From Phytophthora quininea (taxonomy: Eukaryota; Oomycota; Peronosporomycetes; Peronosporales; Peronosporaceae), in the NCBI GenBank assembly GCA_011947345.1, contig JAAVTG010000649.1:1-64000 (forward strand): a stretch of DNA of 64,000 bases. Direction: 5' to 3'. The notes below the pieces were generated by a model that had not been told where the DNA came from, ran no database searches, and saw only the letters and a list, made by a program, of their open reading frames with translations. This document shows positions 31,971 to 42,668 of this stretch, one piece after another (position 1 is the stretch's first letter; each line of letters starts with the position of its first letter). Position numbers and translations under genes: made by a program.

Positions 31971-33615
31971 ATGGACCTCACGCCGGAAGACGACGACCTG
32001 CTGAGCTACTTCCTGTCAGCCGATGTGGCGGGCGAGCAGATGCCGCAGCGGGCGGGGAGAGTCGCCGTCGGCGCGGCCCCAGGAGCTGAGCAATTCACTA
32101 TGGGGCAGCAGGCCCCGCTGGCGGCAGAACGCTCGTTCGGCTCGCAGCCAGAGACGACGACGACCACAGCAACGGCCACAGCCACCAGCGCGCAGAGCTC
32201 CCCTCCTTCCAGCAGGGCAGCTTCTCAGAGAGCTCTCTGATGCGGCCGGCGGCCGACGAGGAGTCGCAGTCCTCCACCACGGGCACAGGGCTTGACACGG
32301 ACGAAAAGCGGCAGCGACGGTAGGACCCTGACGAACGATTTTAGGTAGCAGTTAGTGGTGCTGACGGTGTGTGATTTTTATTTTATTTTGTGAGCGCAGA
32401 TTAGCGAGGAACCGCGAGTCTGCTCGTCAGAGTCGCCGACGTAAGAAGCAGTACCTCGAGCTGCTGGAAGAGAAGGTGCGAGTCGCGCCGTTTAACTTTT
32501 TCTATTTTGCAGAAGCAAGGTGGGGATTCATTTTCTTTGCTGCTAGGTTTCACAACTCACGGAGAGCATCGACGCGACCCGGGCGAGTCATTTGGAGCGC
32601 GCAGATGAAGCGCTGAACAAAGTGCGCTCGGAGATTTTGATGAGTCTCGTAGAGGACCTGAAGAATGGAGGCACCGAGGAGGTATGGTGTTTGTGGTGAA
32701 TTTTATAATGTTGAAATGGTGGTGATGGAATGAATTTCATCCAGAGCGTGTCGGAGAAGATTCGCCAGGGCATCATGCTGATTCAGCAGCGATTTGGACC
32801 CAACAGTGTGGTATGTATACACTGCCAAGCGCATATCGCACGTAGATCTCAATTTAAATGGACTCATACTTTGCGTTTGAAGGAGCGACTGGCTGTCAAG
32901 GACTACAACTTCCGTCAGCTCGACAACCTACTGCTGCCTCCATATTGCCGTTTCCTGCTGTGGCTCAGTATCCAGGACGATTCGTTCTTCGACGAGGCGA
33001 ACTCCATGGGAGGAAAAACGCCGGAGACGTTCCTGAAAAGAAGAAAGCGCCGGTTATGGTGAAGAGGGACACGCTTTGGTCGACGCTGACGAGCGACCTT
33101 GCTCTCACCTATGAGCAGGACGAGAAACTCAAAACTTTGTACAAGTGGGTGTTTTACTTGGCCGTTGCTCTTGTGGGGTGTGTGCGTCTTCTAAAGATGT
33201 GTGGTGTGTTTTTCAGGTCGGGGGAATCGAAGAGCAGCAAGCTGGAGCGCCGACGGGTGTCACTTGCTGTGGTAAGGAGCAAAGTACAGCTCAATCCGTT
33301 GTCACATTCACGTGCTTACAACGGAATTGCTGTGCTTGACCACAGACGTATTTAAGCAAGCTAAAGAAGAGCCTCGAGCAACGCTCGGAAGCGGTCCAGC
33401 GACACACGGAAATGCTGCACTCGATCCTAACACCGGAGCAGTCGCTGATTTATCTACAGTGGGTAGACGAGAACCAGAGCCGGCTGCCCGACTTCGTGGA
33501 CAAGACCATGGCGCTGCAGAACACGGGTGCTTCCGAGGCCGTGCGAGCAATCCTGAAGAAAGACGACCGCGATCTCACAGTGGACGACGTGACGTCGCTG
33601 CTCGCAGAGCTGTAG
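31971..33615 (+). CDS. bZIP transcription factor with long conserved C-terminal region, seven exons
   Basis: Exons are 31971-32319, 32400-32475, 32547-32681, 32745-32810, 32883-33144, 33217-33271 and 33346-33615, all GT-AG. The basic region (RLARNRESARQSRRRKKQYL) spans the exon 1-2 joint and keeps the N-x7-R pattern with the usual Asn. Many oomycete bZIPs replace that Asn with Cys or Val. Leucine heptads run from LELLEEK into exon 3 (VSQLTES, HLERADEAL). The C-terminal half is helical and ends VDDVTSLLAEL; the segment LPPYCRFLLWLSIQDDSFFD suggests a protein-binding domain. The frame slips near 32205 (CCCC) and 33011-33017 (A run). Nuclear DNA-binding is expected; target sites unknown. Confidence 0.85.
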
Positions 33616-33849
33616 ATAGCTGCTAGCCTTTGTGTTGTGTACGGTGGTTCGCTATCTTCGTTTGTAGCAAGGATAGCCAGCCAACTTGTCGCTTTCATCT
33701 CGGAATACACTGCGAATTGCCATGGCATGTTCCCCTGGTTATAAGGCGTAACCGGTCCGTAACTCGAAGGAAAGAGCCTCACGATTAGTGACTTTAAACT
33801 GCGCGTTTAGGGAGCACCACGCAAAGCAAAGTGGCGAGATCTCGACGTG
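33616..33849. other. Intergenic, no gene seen
   Basis: About 230 bp hold the 3' end of the bZIP gene and the promoter of the next gene. Nothing else recognised. Confidence 0.3.
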
Positions 33850-35046
33850 ATGCGGCTGACGGCGGACGTGATCTTGCGCGCGCAGGTGTCCATCAACCCG
33901 CTGCGTGAGCGCGAGCTGAACCTCCGAGGTAGCGTGCGCGCCCCTCCTGCTCTCGGTCCCTGGTTTACGTGGTTGCTAACGAGCCTGCAGGTTACAAAGC
34001 CCCTCCATCGAGAACTTGGGCGTCACTAAGGTAAATTCATTCAATAAATATGCTTCTCCGTAAAAAGAAAGTGTTATGATTAACATTATTTTTGCATGCC
34101 TTGTAGGATGGCTTCGACTGCATTGACCTGTCGGACAATGAGGTCAAGAAACTTGAGAACTTCCCACGACTGCGGCGGTTGCGCATGTTGCTACTACACA
34201 ACAACCACGTAGCCAAGATCCAGGAAAACCTGTCCGAGTCCATCGCCAATCTGGAATTTCTCATGCTCACGAACAACCGCATCTCGCAGCTCAGCGAGGT
34301 GGACCGCCTCGTGTGCTTTACCAAGTTGGACACGTTGTCGTTGAGCGGGAACCCTGTGACCAAGCGCAAATACTACCGCGAATACGTCATCCACAAGCTG
34401 CCACAGCTGCGAGTTCTCGACTTCCAGCGGATCCGACCTCGTGTGAGTTGAAAAGGAGTTGCCAGCAGGTATCGTGATAAGCTTTCTTATTATATGATTT
34501 TTGATCGTGTTTTAGGACCGCGAGGCTGCTGACAACTTCTTCAGCTCGGTGGTTGGACAGCGAGTGGAACTGGAGGCCCATGGCGAGAGTGTGGAAGCAT
34601 CAACAGAAGCGATGGAAAAGGTCAGTGAACAAGTATCACGAAATGTTTGGGGAAATACTTTTGATCTGACGCCTACCATTTTATCTTGACAGGTTTCGAT
34701 TGTTCAACAAAGAGTCCCTGCAGCTAATGCAGTGCCACCACCACCGCCTCCGCCTCGTCCTGCTGCTCCTGTATCACCTAAGAAGGCTGCACCTGTTAAG
34801 GTTGAGGTTTCGTCGCCGATAAAGGAGAAGGTTGAGGAAGCGCCAGCATCGAAAGAGCCTGCTGATGTGGAGATGGAAGATGCAAGTGAAGAGGAACAGA
34901 ATACGGCAACGTATACGCCTCCAAAGCCGATTGAACAGATGACTGTGGCCATCCTTCGCGAAGAGCTAAAGAAGCTGGGTCTTTCCATCAAGGGCTTGAA
35001 GGCAGAGTTGGTGAAGCGCTTGAAGGAAGCTGCAGGTGAAGCTTGA
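33850..35046 (+). CDS. SNRPA1: U2 snRNP protein A' (leucine-rich repeats) with C-terminal SAP domain
   Basis: Five exons: 33850-33928, 33991-34030, 34107-34442, 34516-34620 and 34693-35046. U2A' is an LRR protein of the U2 snRNP that pairs with U2B'' on U2 snRNA stem-loop IV. Start and repeats match the family: MRLTADVILRAQVSINPLRE, FDCIDLSDNEVKKLENFPRL, LEFLMLTNNRIS, LDTLSLSGNPVTKRKYYREY and LPQLRVLDFQRIRPRDREAA. After a Pro-rich linker the C-terminus encodes a SAP motif (MTVAILREELKKLGLSIKGL, then KAELVKRLKEA), a DNA/RNA-binding helix pair that I do not expect at the end of metazoan U2A'. In exon 2 a C run is one base short (34000-34003), shifting the frame by one; the rest is clean. Confidence 0.88.
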
Positions 35047-35219
35047 AATCTGTGATGCAGTAAGAACTCCACCTCGCCACCAGATAGGAGATAGAAAACA
35101 GAGCCAATGCCGATGCAAATAAGCAACCCAACCTTGATCCCTTACCAGTACATGAATGTGTGCACTCTATCGTCAGGTGCTGTGCAGAAGGTTAGCCAGT
35201 GCCATTTCATGGCCAGCAC

Positions 35220-36542
35220 TTAATACGGCGCAATACTTCGACTCAGACTCTCAGCTCGATCGCGGCGAGTTTGCGCGATCTTCGAAAACTTGCCATCGGC
35301 GTATTTGTACATGAGCGGAACGCCTGGTAAAGTAATACTTCAGCATATTGTTGGTCGGTGCAGTTATACGGGGAGTCCTTACCTGTTGGAGCTAGTAGCA
35401 AACACTTTTCAGGCGCTGTTTTCTCCAGTTTCATCTGCTCGTTGAACTCTTTTGCATCCATGCCATCCAAATATTTGATGAGCGTGCGGATCACAAAGCC
35501 GTGAGAGGATACTAAAACATTGCGCCCCTCGGCTAGATGCGGCAAGATGAAAGACTCGAAGAATGGGATGGTCCGGTTGTGAATATCTTCACAGCTCTCT
35601 CCATTTTCGCCCGGGAACCGAGTAAAAAGTCGTTGCGGATCTTTTCACATGCTCCCTGTTGAACATCACAGTGTGCTTCGTACTGGGCACGCCCTGCCAG
35701 TCAACAAAGGATATTAGATTCACCTCACTGCCGAAGCCCTCACACATATGACAAACCTACCTGAAGATCCCCGAAGTTGCGCTCGTTCAGCGTCGGCGAT
35801 ACATACACCGGGATGACCTGCCACAACTTCAACGTCAAAAACAACTACATCTCTTCAAGATCCATTCACAACTAGCATCTCACGAAATCGTATGGGGTTT
35901 TGTCGTTCACGCCTGCGAAGGATGGCTTCTCCAGCGGTGAGTTGTGCTCTACCACCGGTGTCTTCTTGCTGGAATGCACACTCAGTGCGAGCGACATGGT
36001 GGTGCGCGCCCGGTCCATCTGCGAGCAGAAGACCACGTCGATCGGCACGTACTCCAGCCTCTTGCCCGCCTCGAAGGCTTCCTGCATGCCCACATCACTG
36101 CAGTCTCCCATTACTTTTCAAGCATCTAAATCTCCAACAAAAACTCAGTTAGCCTCCCACCTCAGCGGGATGTCGATGGATCCCGCATAGCGCCAGAGGT
36201 CGGTGGGCCGATCGGGTTTGCGGTTCCACACGCTCTGGCCGTGGCGCAGCAGGATGAGTGTGCCAAAGCTAGATCGAGGTCGGTCCCCGGCAAAGTCGGT
36301 AGTGCTCCCGGGTGCCAGCTTGCTCCAGCTCGGGTCGCACTCGCCGTTGAGGGTGTCCCAGTGCTCCACGTGAGCTCTGGGGAGCTGGTAGCGGCGCTCC
36401 CCGGCCGCACCGAGTTGCAGCACTCGCCGTCGCCGCAGCCGCACGTCTTAGGGTGGTGCAGACGACGGCGCTCGAACAGGATGCCAGCCGCACCAGCCGC
36501 CACAGCGAGCAGCAGCGACGCCAGCCCCACGACCACCTTCAT
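35220..36542 (-). CDS. Phosphoglycerate-mutase-like histidine phosphatase with N-terminal membrane anchor
   Basis: Five exons: 36542-36161, 36097-35884, 35817-35761, 35693-35383 and 35323-35220. The N-terminus (VVVGLASLLLAVAAGAAGIL) is a signal anchor followed by a Cys-rich patch (TCGCGDGECC). The catalytic core is of the dPGM type: LILLRHGQSVWNRKPDRP with the phospho-acceptor His, a DRAR-type motif (CSQMDRARTTMSL), FPGENGESCEDIHNRTIPFF, and the second His in VLVSSHGFVIRTLIKYLDGM. It ends VPLMYKYADGKFSK. Cytosolic dPGM converts 3- to 2-phosphoglycerate; a membrane-anchored form would face another compartment, so substrate and role are open. Two one-base slips are seen, in a G run near 36411 and an A run near 35648. 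Splice phases otherwise agree. Confidence 0.8.
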
Positions 36543-36774
36543 CTTCCTTCAACAAAATTTGATACAGGGCGGAGCACAAAAATAGTTTTTTGTCAGGCTT
36601 TTCGACACGCTTTGATGAGCATCAAAATGGAGAGACTGCAGCACTAGCTGCTTCCGTCATTGATGTCAACTAGTTTATTCATATTGATGGTTATACTTTT
36701 CGTAGCGGGGCTCTAAAAGTGGTGTACACTACTGTGAGTGAGGCACAATCGCGGTCTCTAGTTCTTTCTACATG

Positions 36775-38017
36775 CTAAGATGCACGCGCTGCGGGCATGA
36801 CACCGAGCTCCACGTCGTCGTACGAGTCGTCGACAATGGGCTCCTTCGGTCTTGACAGTGACAATGTCAAACTGCGGATGCTGGCGCTCTTGGGCTTCGA
36901 GGTGGGGGCATCCGGTACTTCTGGACTGAGCATGTCAGTGTTGTTCGTGTTGATAGCCACCTCACCGCCTTCTTCGGGCGCTGCTCCGTGTGTGCGATGG
37001 TGAGCGCGCCGGATCTCCAGCATCTCGGGAGTATGCACAAAGAAGAAGACGCCCACACAAAACAGCGCAATGAGGTGTGCACTCACCAGGTTCGGGAAGA
37101 AGCACGTGTCGTGGTTGCGGTCCGACGGGTACGCGTACGCCCAGAAGTCGTACATGACGAAGATCGGTAGCGCTGTGCGCGAGATGCCCCACACGAAGTA
37201 GGTAACGTAGATCGACCGCATGTAGTTTTGGAGTCCTTGCGGTCTCGGGCATCCATGAACCCGCGCGCATTGAGAGGCAGCGTGGCGAGCTCCACCAGCA
37301 AAAACAGCAGCAAACCGAATTGGCAAGCGGCGCAGCACGAGATGAAATTGTTGATAAAATACGGTACCCTGCGCAAAAGACAGCAAAAGAGCGTCAGTCT
37401 GACAGCAATGAACGTCCTTCTTTTCAACTCCACACATACACGGCGACGATGTGGTGGATGATGAAGACCCACTGCATCTGAACCGGCCAGACGATGATGA
37501 CGATCAGGTCGCACAGGAAGTAGCCGATAGCTGCGCAACAACACAATACAACCAGTTAGCCGAAAAAATATCGCCGTTTAGCGCTGTCTCTTTGTCGAAA
37601 GCCCCACCGATGGAGAAGATGAAGCTGGCTGCGCGGAGCGAGGACATGGGCATGAATCCGTGCGCCCACGAGATGTCTGCCAGTGCGTAGGCCACGCCCA
37701 CGACGACTGCGACGGCATGGAAAGTCGAGTTCACTCTACCACACACAACAACAGCACCAGCACACTGACACAGTCAGCTCCTGTTGCCTGCTGTAGGCAA
37801 CCATTTCGTTTGCAAACACGCACCTGGAGCACCAGTCGGCCTTCTGCGCCGGCGTGAAGGCGGCGAACTCGGGAATGCGGCGACTGGAGAGATGCCACGA
37901 AAGCGCAAAGTTGGCCCAGAAGACGGTGAAGGCCACGCCCGCCACCAGCGCGTTCTCTCCCAGGCGCACGTGGCGCTCCTCGTAGAGCAGTTCGTCGCCG
38001 CCGTCGTACCAGCCCAT
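36775..38017 (-). CDS. TLC-domain multi-pass membrane protein
   Basis: This is a TRAM-LAG1-CLN8-type protein with six to eight hydrophobic helices. The start MGWYDGGDELLYEERHVRLG is at 38017. Exon 1 ends at 37824 and exon 2 spans 37736-37608. Exon 3 starts at 37530 with IGYFLCDLIVIIVWPVQ followed by the TLC signature WVFIIHHIVA, with its paired His. Later helices are YFINNFISCCAACQFGLLLF, VTYFVWGISRTALPIFVMYD and AHLIALFCVGVFFFV. The tail is cytosolic-looking and Ser-rich. TLC proteins include ceramide synthases and lipid-sensing or lipid-transfer proteins. The ceramide synthase motif is not evident, so this is better called TLCD/TMEM136-like. The boundary of exons 3 and 4 (near 37435 to 37375) and a slip near 37232 are unresolved. 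Confidence 0.7.
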
Positions 38018-38240
38018 CGCTCGGCAAGCTCGGTATTAGCTTGAGCACGAAGGGGGCGAGAGAGGCGATGACGCCAAGGGCAAGTCGGAATCCAGCTGCA
38101 AGCGGCACAATCGGTATGTCGTTCGTCGTCGCAGATTGCGCTCACAGGGTGATGGGACATGTGATTTGTACCAACAAACGGATACATGGATACATCAGCT
38201 CATTCATTTGACTCCGACCTCGGCCTGCTCGTCAGGTCAC

Positions 38241-39117
38241 TTACTTCAGCGTGACGCCGAGGCGGGCCAGCAAGTCGTCCTCGCTGTCGCCCTTCTGCTC
38301 CGTAGCGGCGCTGGTCTCCTCGGTCCACGCAGCTGCTGCCTGCGTCTCGGAGCTGCCAGATGCAGAGGCGGCCGCGACGCTCCATCCGCTCTCAGTCTTG
38401 GCAGTCGCCACCGCTGGCCACAGCGACGTCACGGGCGGCTCAGCGATCGTTGAAGCGGCGGGCAATTCCGACGATGCCGAATTCTTGACGACCCAGCAGG
38501 AGGAGGTGGGCGTCAGTCCGGGAGGAGGCCGCAGCTGCAGCGACGGAGGCTTGGATGGATGTTGCAGCCCCGGCGGCGGAGAGCTGCGCGCGGGCGCCGA
38601 CGACGACAGTGACGCCATCAGGCTGCTCTGCTGGGGCGCTCGCTTCTGGTGGTGGTGCAGCTGTAGCACCACTGGAAACCTTGCTGGTAGCCTTACTGCG
38701 GCGGTTCTTGGAGCACGACGCGTTCTCTCTGCGAGTGCGTTGCTGCTGCTGCTGCGGACGGCCACTGCGCCGCTTAATGACGTAGCCTCCGGGTTCTTCG
38801 TGCAGTTGGCCTTCGCTTTGCAGGGCCTCGCGCATTGAGCCGAATAGCGGGCGGCGCGGTGGCGGAGACGATGGTGCTGCCGGACTTTCTGCTTGAACAG
38901 CGGCCTCGACCGAGCCTGCTGTGCTGCCAGAGCTTCCGACGGACTCGCGACGCTCGCCAAGGAAGACGTCGCTGTCGTCGTCGCTCAGCAGCAGAGCCTC
39001 CAGGTTGGATGATATCGCGGCAGCATGGTCGCCGTCGCTGCTCGTCTTATCTACCATCTTGGTGCTTCTTCTTCTCGGCCGTCGTGCGTCTTTCGCCCCA
39101 GAGACTCGATTCACCAC
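38241..39117 (-). CDS. Low-complexity protein with PPPGL motifs (frameshift)
   Basis: This is an unrecognised protein of about 290 residues, rich in Ser, Ala, Pro and Gln. The N-terminal part reads LEALLLSDDDSDVFLGERRE and EPGGYVIKRRSGRP before a glutamine tract (QQQQQ). The frame slips between about 38690 and 38600. The C-terminal part has two Pro-Pro-Pro-Gly-Leu motifs (SPPPGLQHP, RPPPGLTP) and ends in an acidic helix (GDSEDDLLARLGVTLK). PPG-hydrophobic motifs are ligands of GYF domains in translation-repression and splicing complexes, which offers a possible role. An alternative start is the methionine at 39057. The gene is divergent from the kelch gene. Confidence 0.45.
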
Positions 39118-39321
39118 TGAAGCAAGACTAGGAGGTGCGGGAGTTGGCGCTGTCCTTCTCGCATGTGAGAACCGGCGAGAAAAGACCTACGAGAAGGACT
39201 CGACCTAACGGTGGCATGTCAATATTCGACTACAGCGACTTGGCATCGAAAATATGTGCTACGCCAGCGAAGCGGCGCGTACAGATTGTCGTCGCGGTTG
39301 CCCTGGGTCGAGCAGGTCAGA

Positions 39322-41008
39322 CATGGCAGCCACTGCTGCGAACAGGAAAGACTGCACAGAAGGATCCGTGTCGAACTTTGTGCGTGAATGCACAGAGCTG
39401 TGGATGTATGTACAACAGCTTGACGTCCAGCAAGACCAAGACCCAACGGCTACCTGCGAATCATATCGGAAACTCAAGTGGTTGAGGAGCAAGCAGCGCC
39501 AGCGCCTGGAAGCGGTTAAACAACAGGAAGCTGATCGTAGCGAGACTCTTGTCAATGGAGTTAAAGACACTATTCAGCAGAGGCAAGATCCTTCAGCACA
39601 GATCCACAGCAAGCAAGAGGATGGCGAAGACGAGGAAGCGGTCAATGTTCCACCTGAAGATGTCAAGGGGCCATTTGAAGACCTCGTGGGTGACGTGCTT
39701 CGAATCAACAACGTTGTTGTAGCCTGTTTCGGACCATTGCCGGTCAAGCCCTCGGATCCGTTGGGGACTGTATCCATCCCGTGCATTCGCGACGGCAACT
39801 CAATCACGTTGTGCTCTTCGCCTCTAGTCGGAGACCAAATTGTGATATTTGGAGGGCGAGTTCTTCGCGACGCGTCTGTCCTTCTCCCGAGAGCGGTTCG
39901 CGTTGACCCCCTGCAGCTCGAGCGCGCTCGATACACCTACGCGAATAGCATCTACAGCTTCAATATCGCTACAAGCACTTGGACTTACCGCGAGTGCTCT
40001 GGACGAGTTCCTCACGAGCGTAGCGACCACTCCGCTGTATTCCTGGCACCGCGACACCTACTGATCTTCGGCGGCCGCGGCCGCAATGGCCAAGTCTTTC
40101 GAGACTTCTTTGCGTTGTCGCTGGATCGATGGCGTTGGATGGAGATCGACACTGCAGCATCGCCGTACGAGCGATACTGGCACGGATGGTGCGTTGCCTT
40201 TGACGCGGAGCAAGAGTGGAAACCAGAGCCGAGTATCTTTCTGTTTGGTGGCAAGTCGGACGCGCTCGTCTACAATGATCTGCACCAACTTCAAACTGAC
40301 AAGTTAAAGCGCCATTTAGCTGACGAAGAAAGAAGCGAGTGTGAGAGCGACATGACCTCGACACGGCGTCACGGAGAGAGACGAGAGAGCGATGCAGCAC
40401 AGTTCCTGCTGAATGAGTGCCAGCGCCAACGGCTGCCGACGTGGTTCGCGCCCCACACTGTGGGGAAGCCTCCGTCCGCGCGCTTTGGCATGCAGGTGGT
40501 TGCGCTTGAGAATGAGCAGCTCGCGGTGATCGGCGGGTGGCGGGCATCCAAGAACCGCAGTACTACCAAGAGCCGATTGCTGGACCTGCACATTTTGGAC
40601 TTGACGACACTCGTGTGGTCGACGCCGCGACTGTCGACTCTGGTGAGCACTCAGCCATACGTGCCAAGCGAGCGCCTTCACTTCGAGTGTTTCTACGTGA
40701 ACCACACGCTGGTTTTGTTTGGTGGTCATACCTACACCCTCAACGGCGAGACCGAGTCTTTTACTGCGTGTGAGGACGCCTCCTCGGTGCTGTACAAGCT
40801 GGACGTGGGCCACATGATCTGGCGGCGACAGAAGTTCACCTGCGACTCGGAAGCATCGGGAGTTCTTGCACTGCCGATGGCCCACTCGCACAGCAGCAAC
40901 AACGTCTTGATGCCCGACGGTAGAGCATTCACCTGCTCATCTGAAGCGAGTAGCCTACAACTGCAGCTCACCACGTTCGACATCCAATCTCCACGACGAA
41001 AATGTTGA
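39322..41008 (+). CDS. Kelch-repeat protein
   Basis: An open frame with five kelch-type blocks forms a probable beta-propeller. Each has the hydrophobic-x-GG core: QIVIFGGRVL, HLLIFGGRGRNGQ, SIFLFGGKSDA, QLAVIGGWRAS and TLVLFGGHTY. Before the propeller is a helical, charged N-terminal region (SKQRQRLEAVKQQEADRSET). No BTB or F-box is visible. A charged insertion (LADEERSECESDMTSTRRHG) interrupts the propeller. The methionine at 39322 is chosen. An upstream ATG at 39219 in another frame starts a plausible leader (MSIFDYSDLASKICATPAKR) that would join only through a frame slip, so the N-terminus is uncertain. Function is probably protein binding. Confidence 0.7.
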
Positions 41009-41142
41009 AGTTGCATCCGACATCACTCTCTGTTAGACATTAATTTGAATCTACACATATTTTCATCGCTTTTACAACGTCTAATTCCCCATACTGAGTG
41101 CCAGTGATTTAGTCACTTAACCGACACCACCAGCACAAGAGG

Positions 41143-42420
41143 ATGGTCAAGAAGCGCACGCTGAGCCCGCTGCCGGCGTTCGACCAGGTCGCGCTGCCCG
41201 AGTTCCTGGCCGCCAATGGTTTCAAGGAGCTGCACGCGCTCACGATTTGGCGCTTCCTGGCGCAGAACCCCACGGCGGCGTTCGCAGACATCCCGGGCAT
41301 CCCCAAGACGCTGCGCAGTCTGCTGGCCGAGCACTTTGCCGTGTTCACCACCACCGTGACGACCGAGCAGCGCTCGTCCGATGGCACCGTCAAGCTGCTG
41401 CTGATGCTGCAGGACGGACACGAGATCGAGGCCGTCGTCATGCGCCACAAGGGCCGCAACACGCTCTGCGTCAGCTCGCAGGTGGGCTGCCAAATGGGCT
41501 GCACATTCTGCGCCACGGGCACACTCGGCATCATCGCCGACCTATGTAGCGGGAGATCCTGGAGCAACTAGCCCATGCCAACCGCGTCGCGCCATCCGCA
41601 ACGTGGTGTTCATGGGCATGGGCGAGCCGCTCAACAACTACGACGCCGTGCTGGCGACCATCCGCGCCATGACCAAGGTGTTTGGCCTGGCGCCCAAACA
41701 CATTACGCTGTCGACGGTGGGGTGATCCATCGCATCCGCCAGTTGTCCAGGGACGCACCGCTGGTGCGTTTGGCGCTGTCGCTGCATGCCCCGACCCAGG
41801 AGATGCGTAGTGAGATTGTGCCGACGTCCACGGCCTACCCACTGGACAAATTGATGGCAGCTATTGATGACCACTTGTCTCTCAAGGAGGGACGTCTTGT
41901 GATGGTGGAGTACTGCATGCTGGCGGGTGTAAACGACTCGATCGAGACGGCACATATTTTGGGTAAACTGCTGCGCGAACGCTCTGTGCACGTGAACCTC
42001 ATCCCGTACAACACCACCGACGTCGGCGCGAAGTTCCATGCGCCGTCACCGGAAGCGATTCGTGCGTTCCATGCTGTCTTGAGGGACCCATACAACATCA
42101 AGGCTACGATCCGCGAGAACCACGGCACGGACATTGACGGCGCCTGCGGTCAGCTGGCGCTGAAGAACAAACCCGACGGAAAGGGCGCCCAACGCGATAT
42201 TGAAGACTTGGGTTCTCGGAAGCCAAAGATGCCTCGCAGGAACAAGAAAGCAGCCTCAGTGACAAGCTCGGATAACGAGGATCCGTCTGCTTCGATAGTC
42301 TCAATTGGCTCGTGGATCAACCATGCCAATGTTTTCATTGATGAGCACCAGAATGCGATCGGCCTGACGCTGCTGGGCGCCTCAGTCGTGCTGTTGTCGA
42401 TCGGGATTGCTCGTCGTTGA
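41143..42420 (+). CDS. RlmN/Cfr-family radical SAM RNA methyltransferase with C-terminal membrane tail (frameshifts)
   Basis: RlmN makes 2-methyladenosine in 23S rRNA and some tRNAs; eukaryotic copies usually serve organelles. The radical SAM cluster motif C-x3-C-x2-C is present ([16 protein letters not shown]). Other family blocks are [55 protein letters not shown] and, near the end of the core, the second catalytic Cys in IDGACGQLA. Three frame slips lie near 41547, 41596 and 41724. At each, adding one G or C to a run restores the family sequence. After the enzyme there is a basic linker ([11 protein letters not shown]) and a single hydrophobic helix at the very end ([19 protein letters not shown]), a tail-anchor layout not usual for RlmN. 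The open 5' end starts with MVKKRTLSP. Confidence 0.85.
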
Positions 42421-42668
42421 CGAGTTCACGTAAATTAACCCCGAGCGGCTGAGAACGCATAGAATTCCGTGGCATCACTTTCATAAAGGTTCTTCATTTC
42501 CTCTTTACGCCGAGAAACAGGAAGAATATCTGCCGTGTTTCGCTATCCTACAGTTAATAACTACTTGTTTTCCCTGCACTTCATGCTTGTCAAACTCAAA
42601 TTCTTGTACAAAATGGACCGTCGAATCCTTCGCCATCAAGACTGAGGCTTGGCTTGCAGCTGATGACG

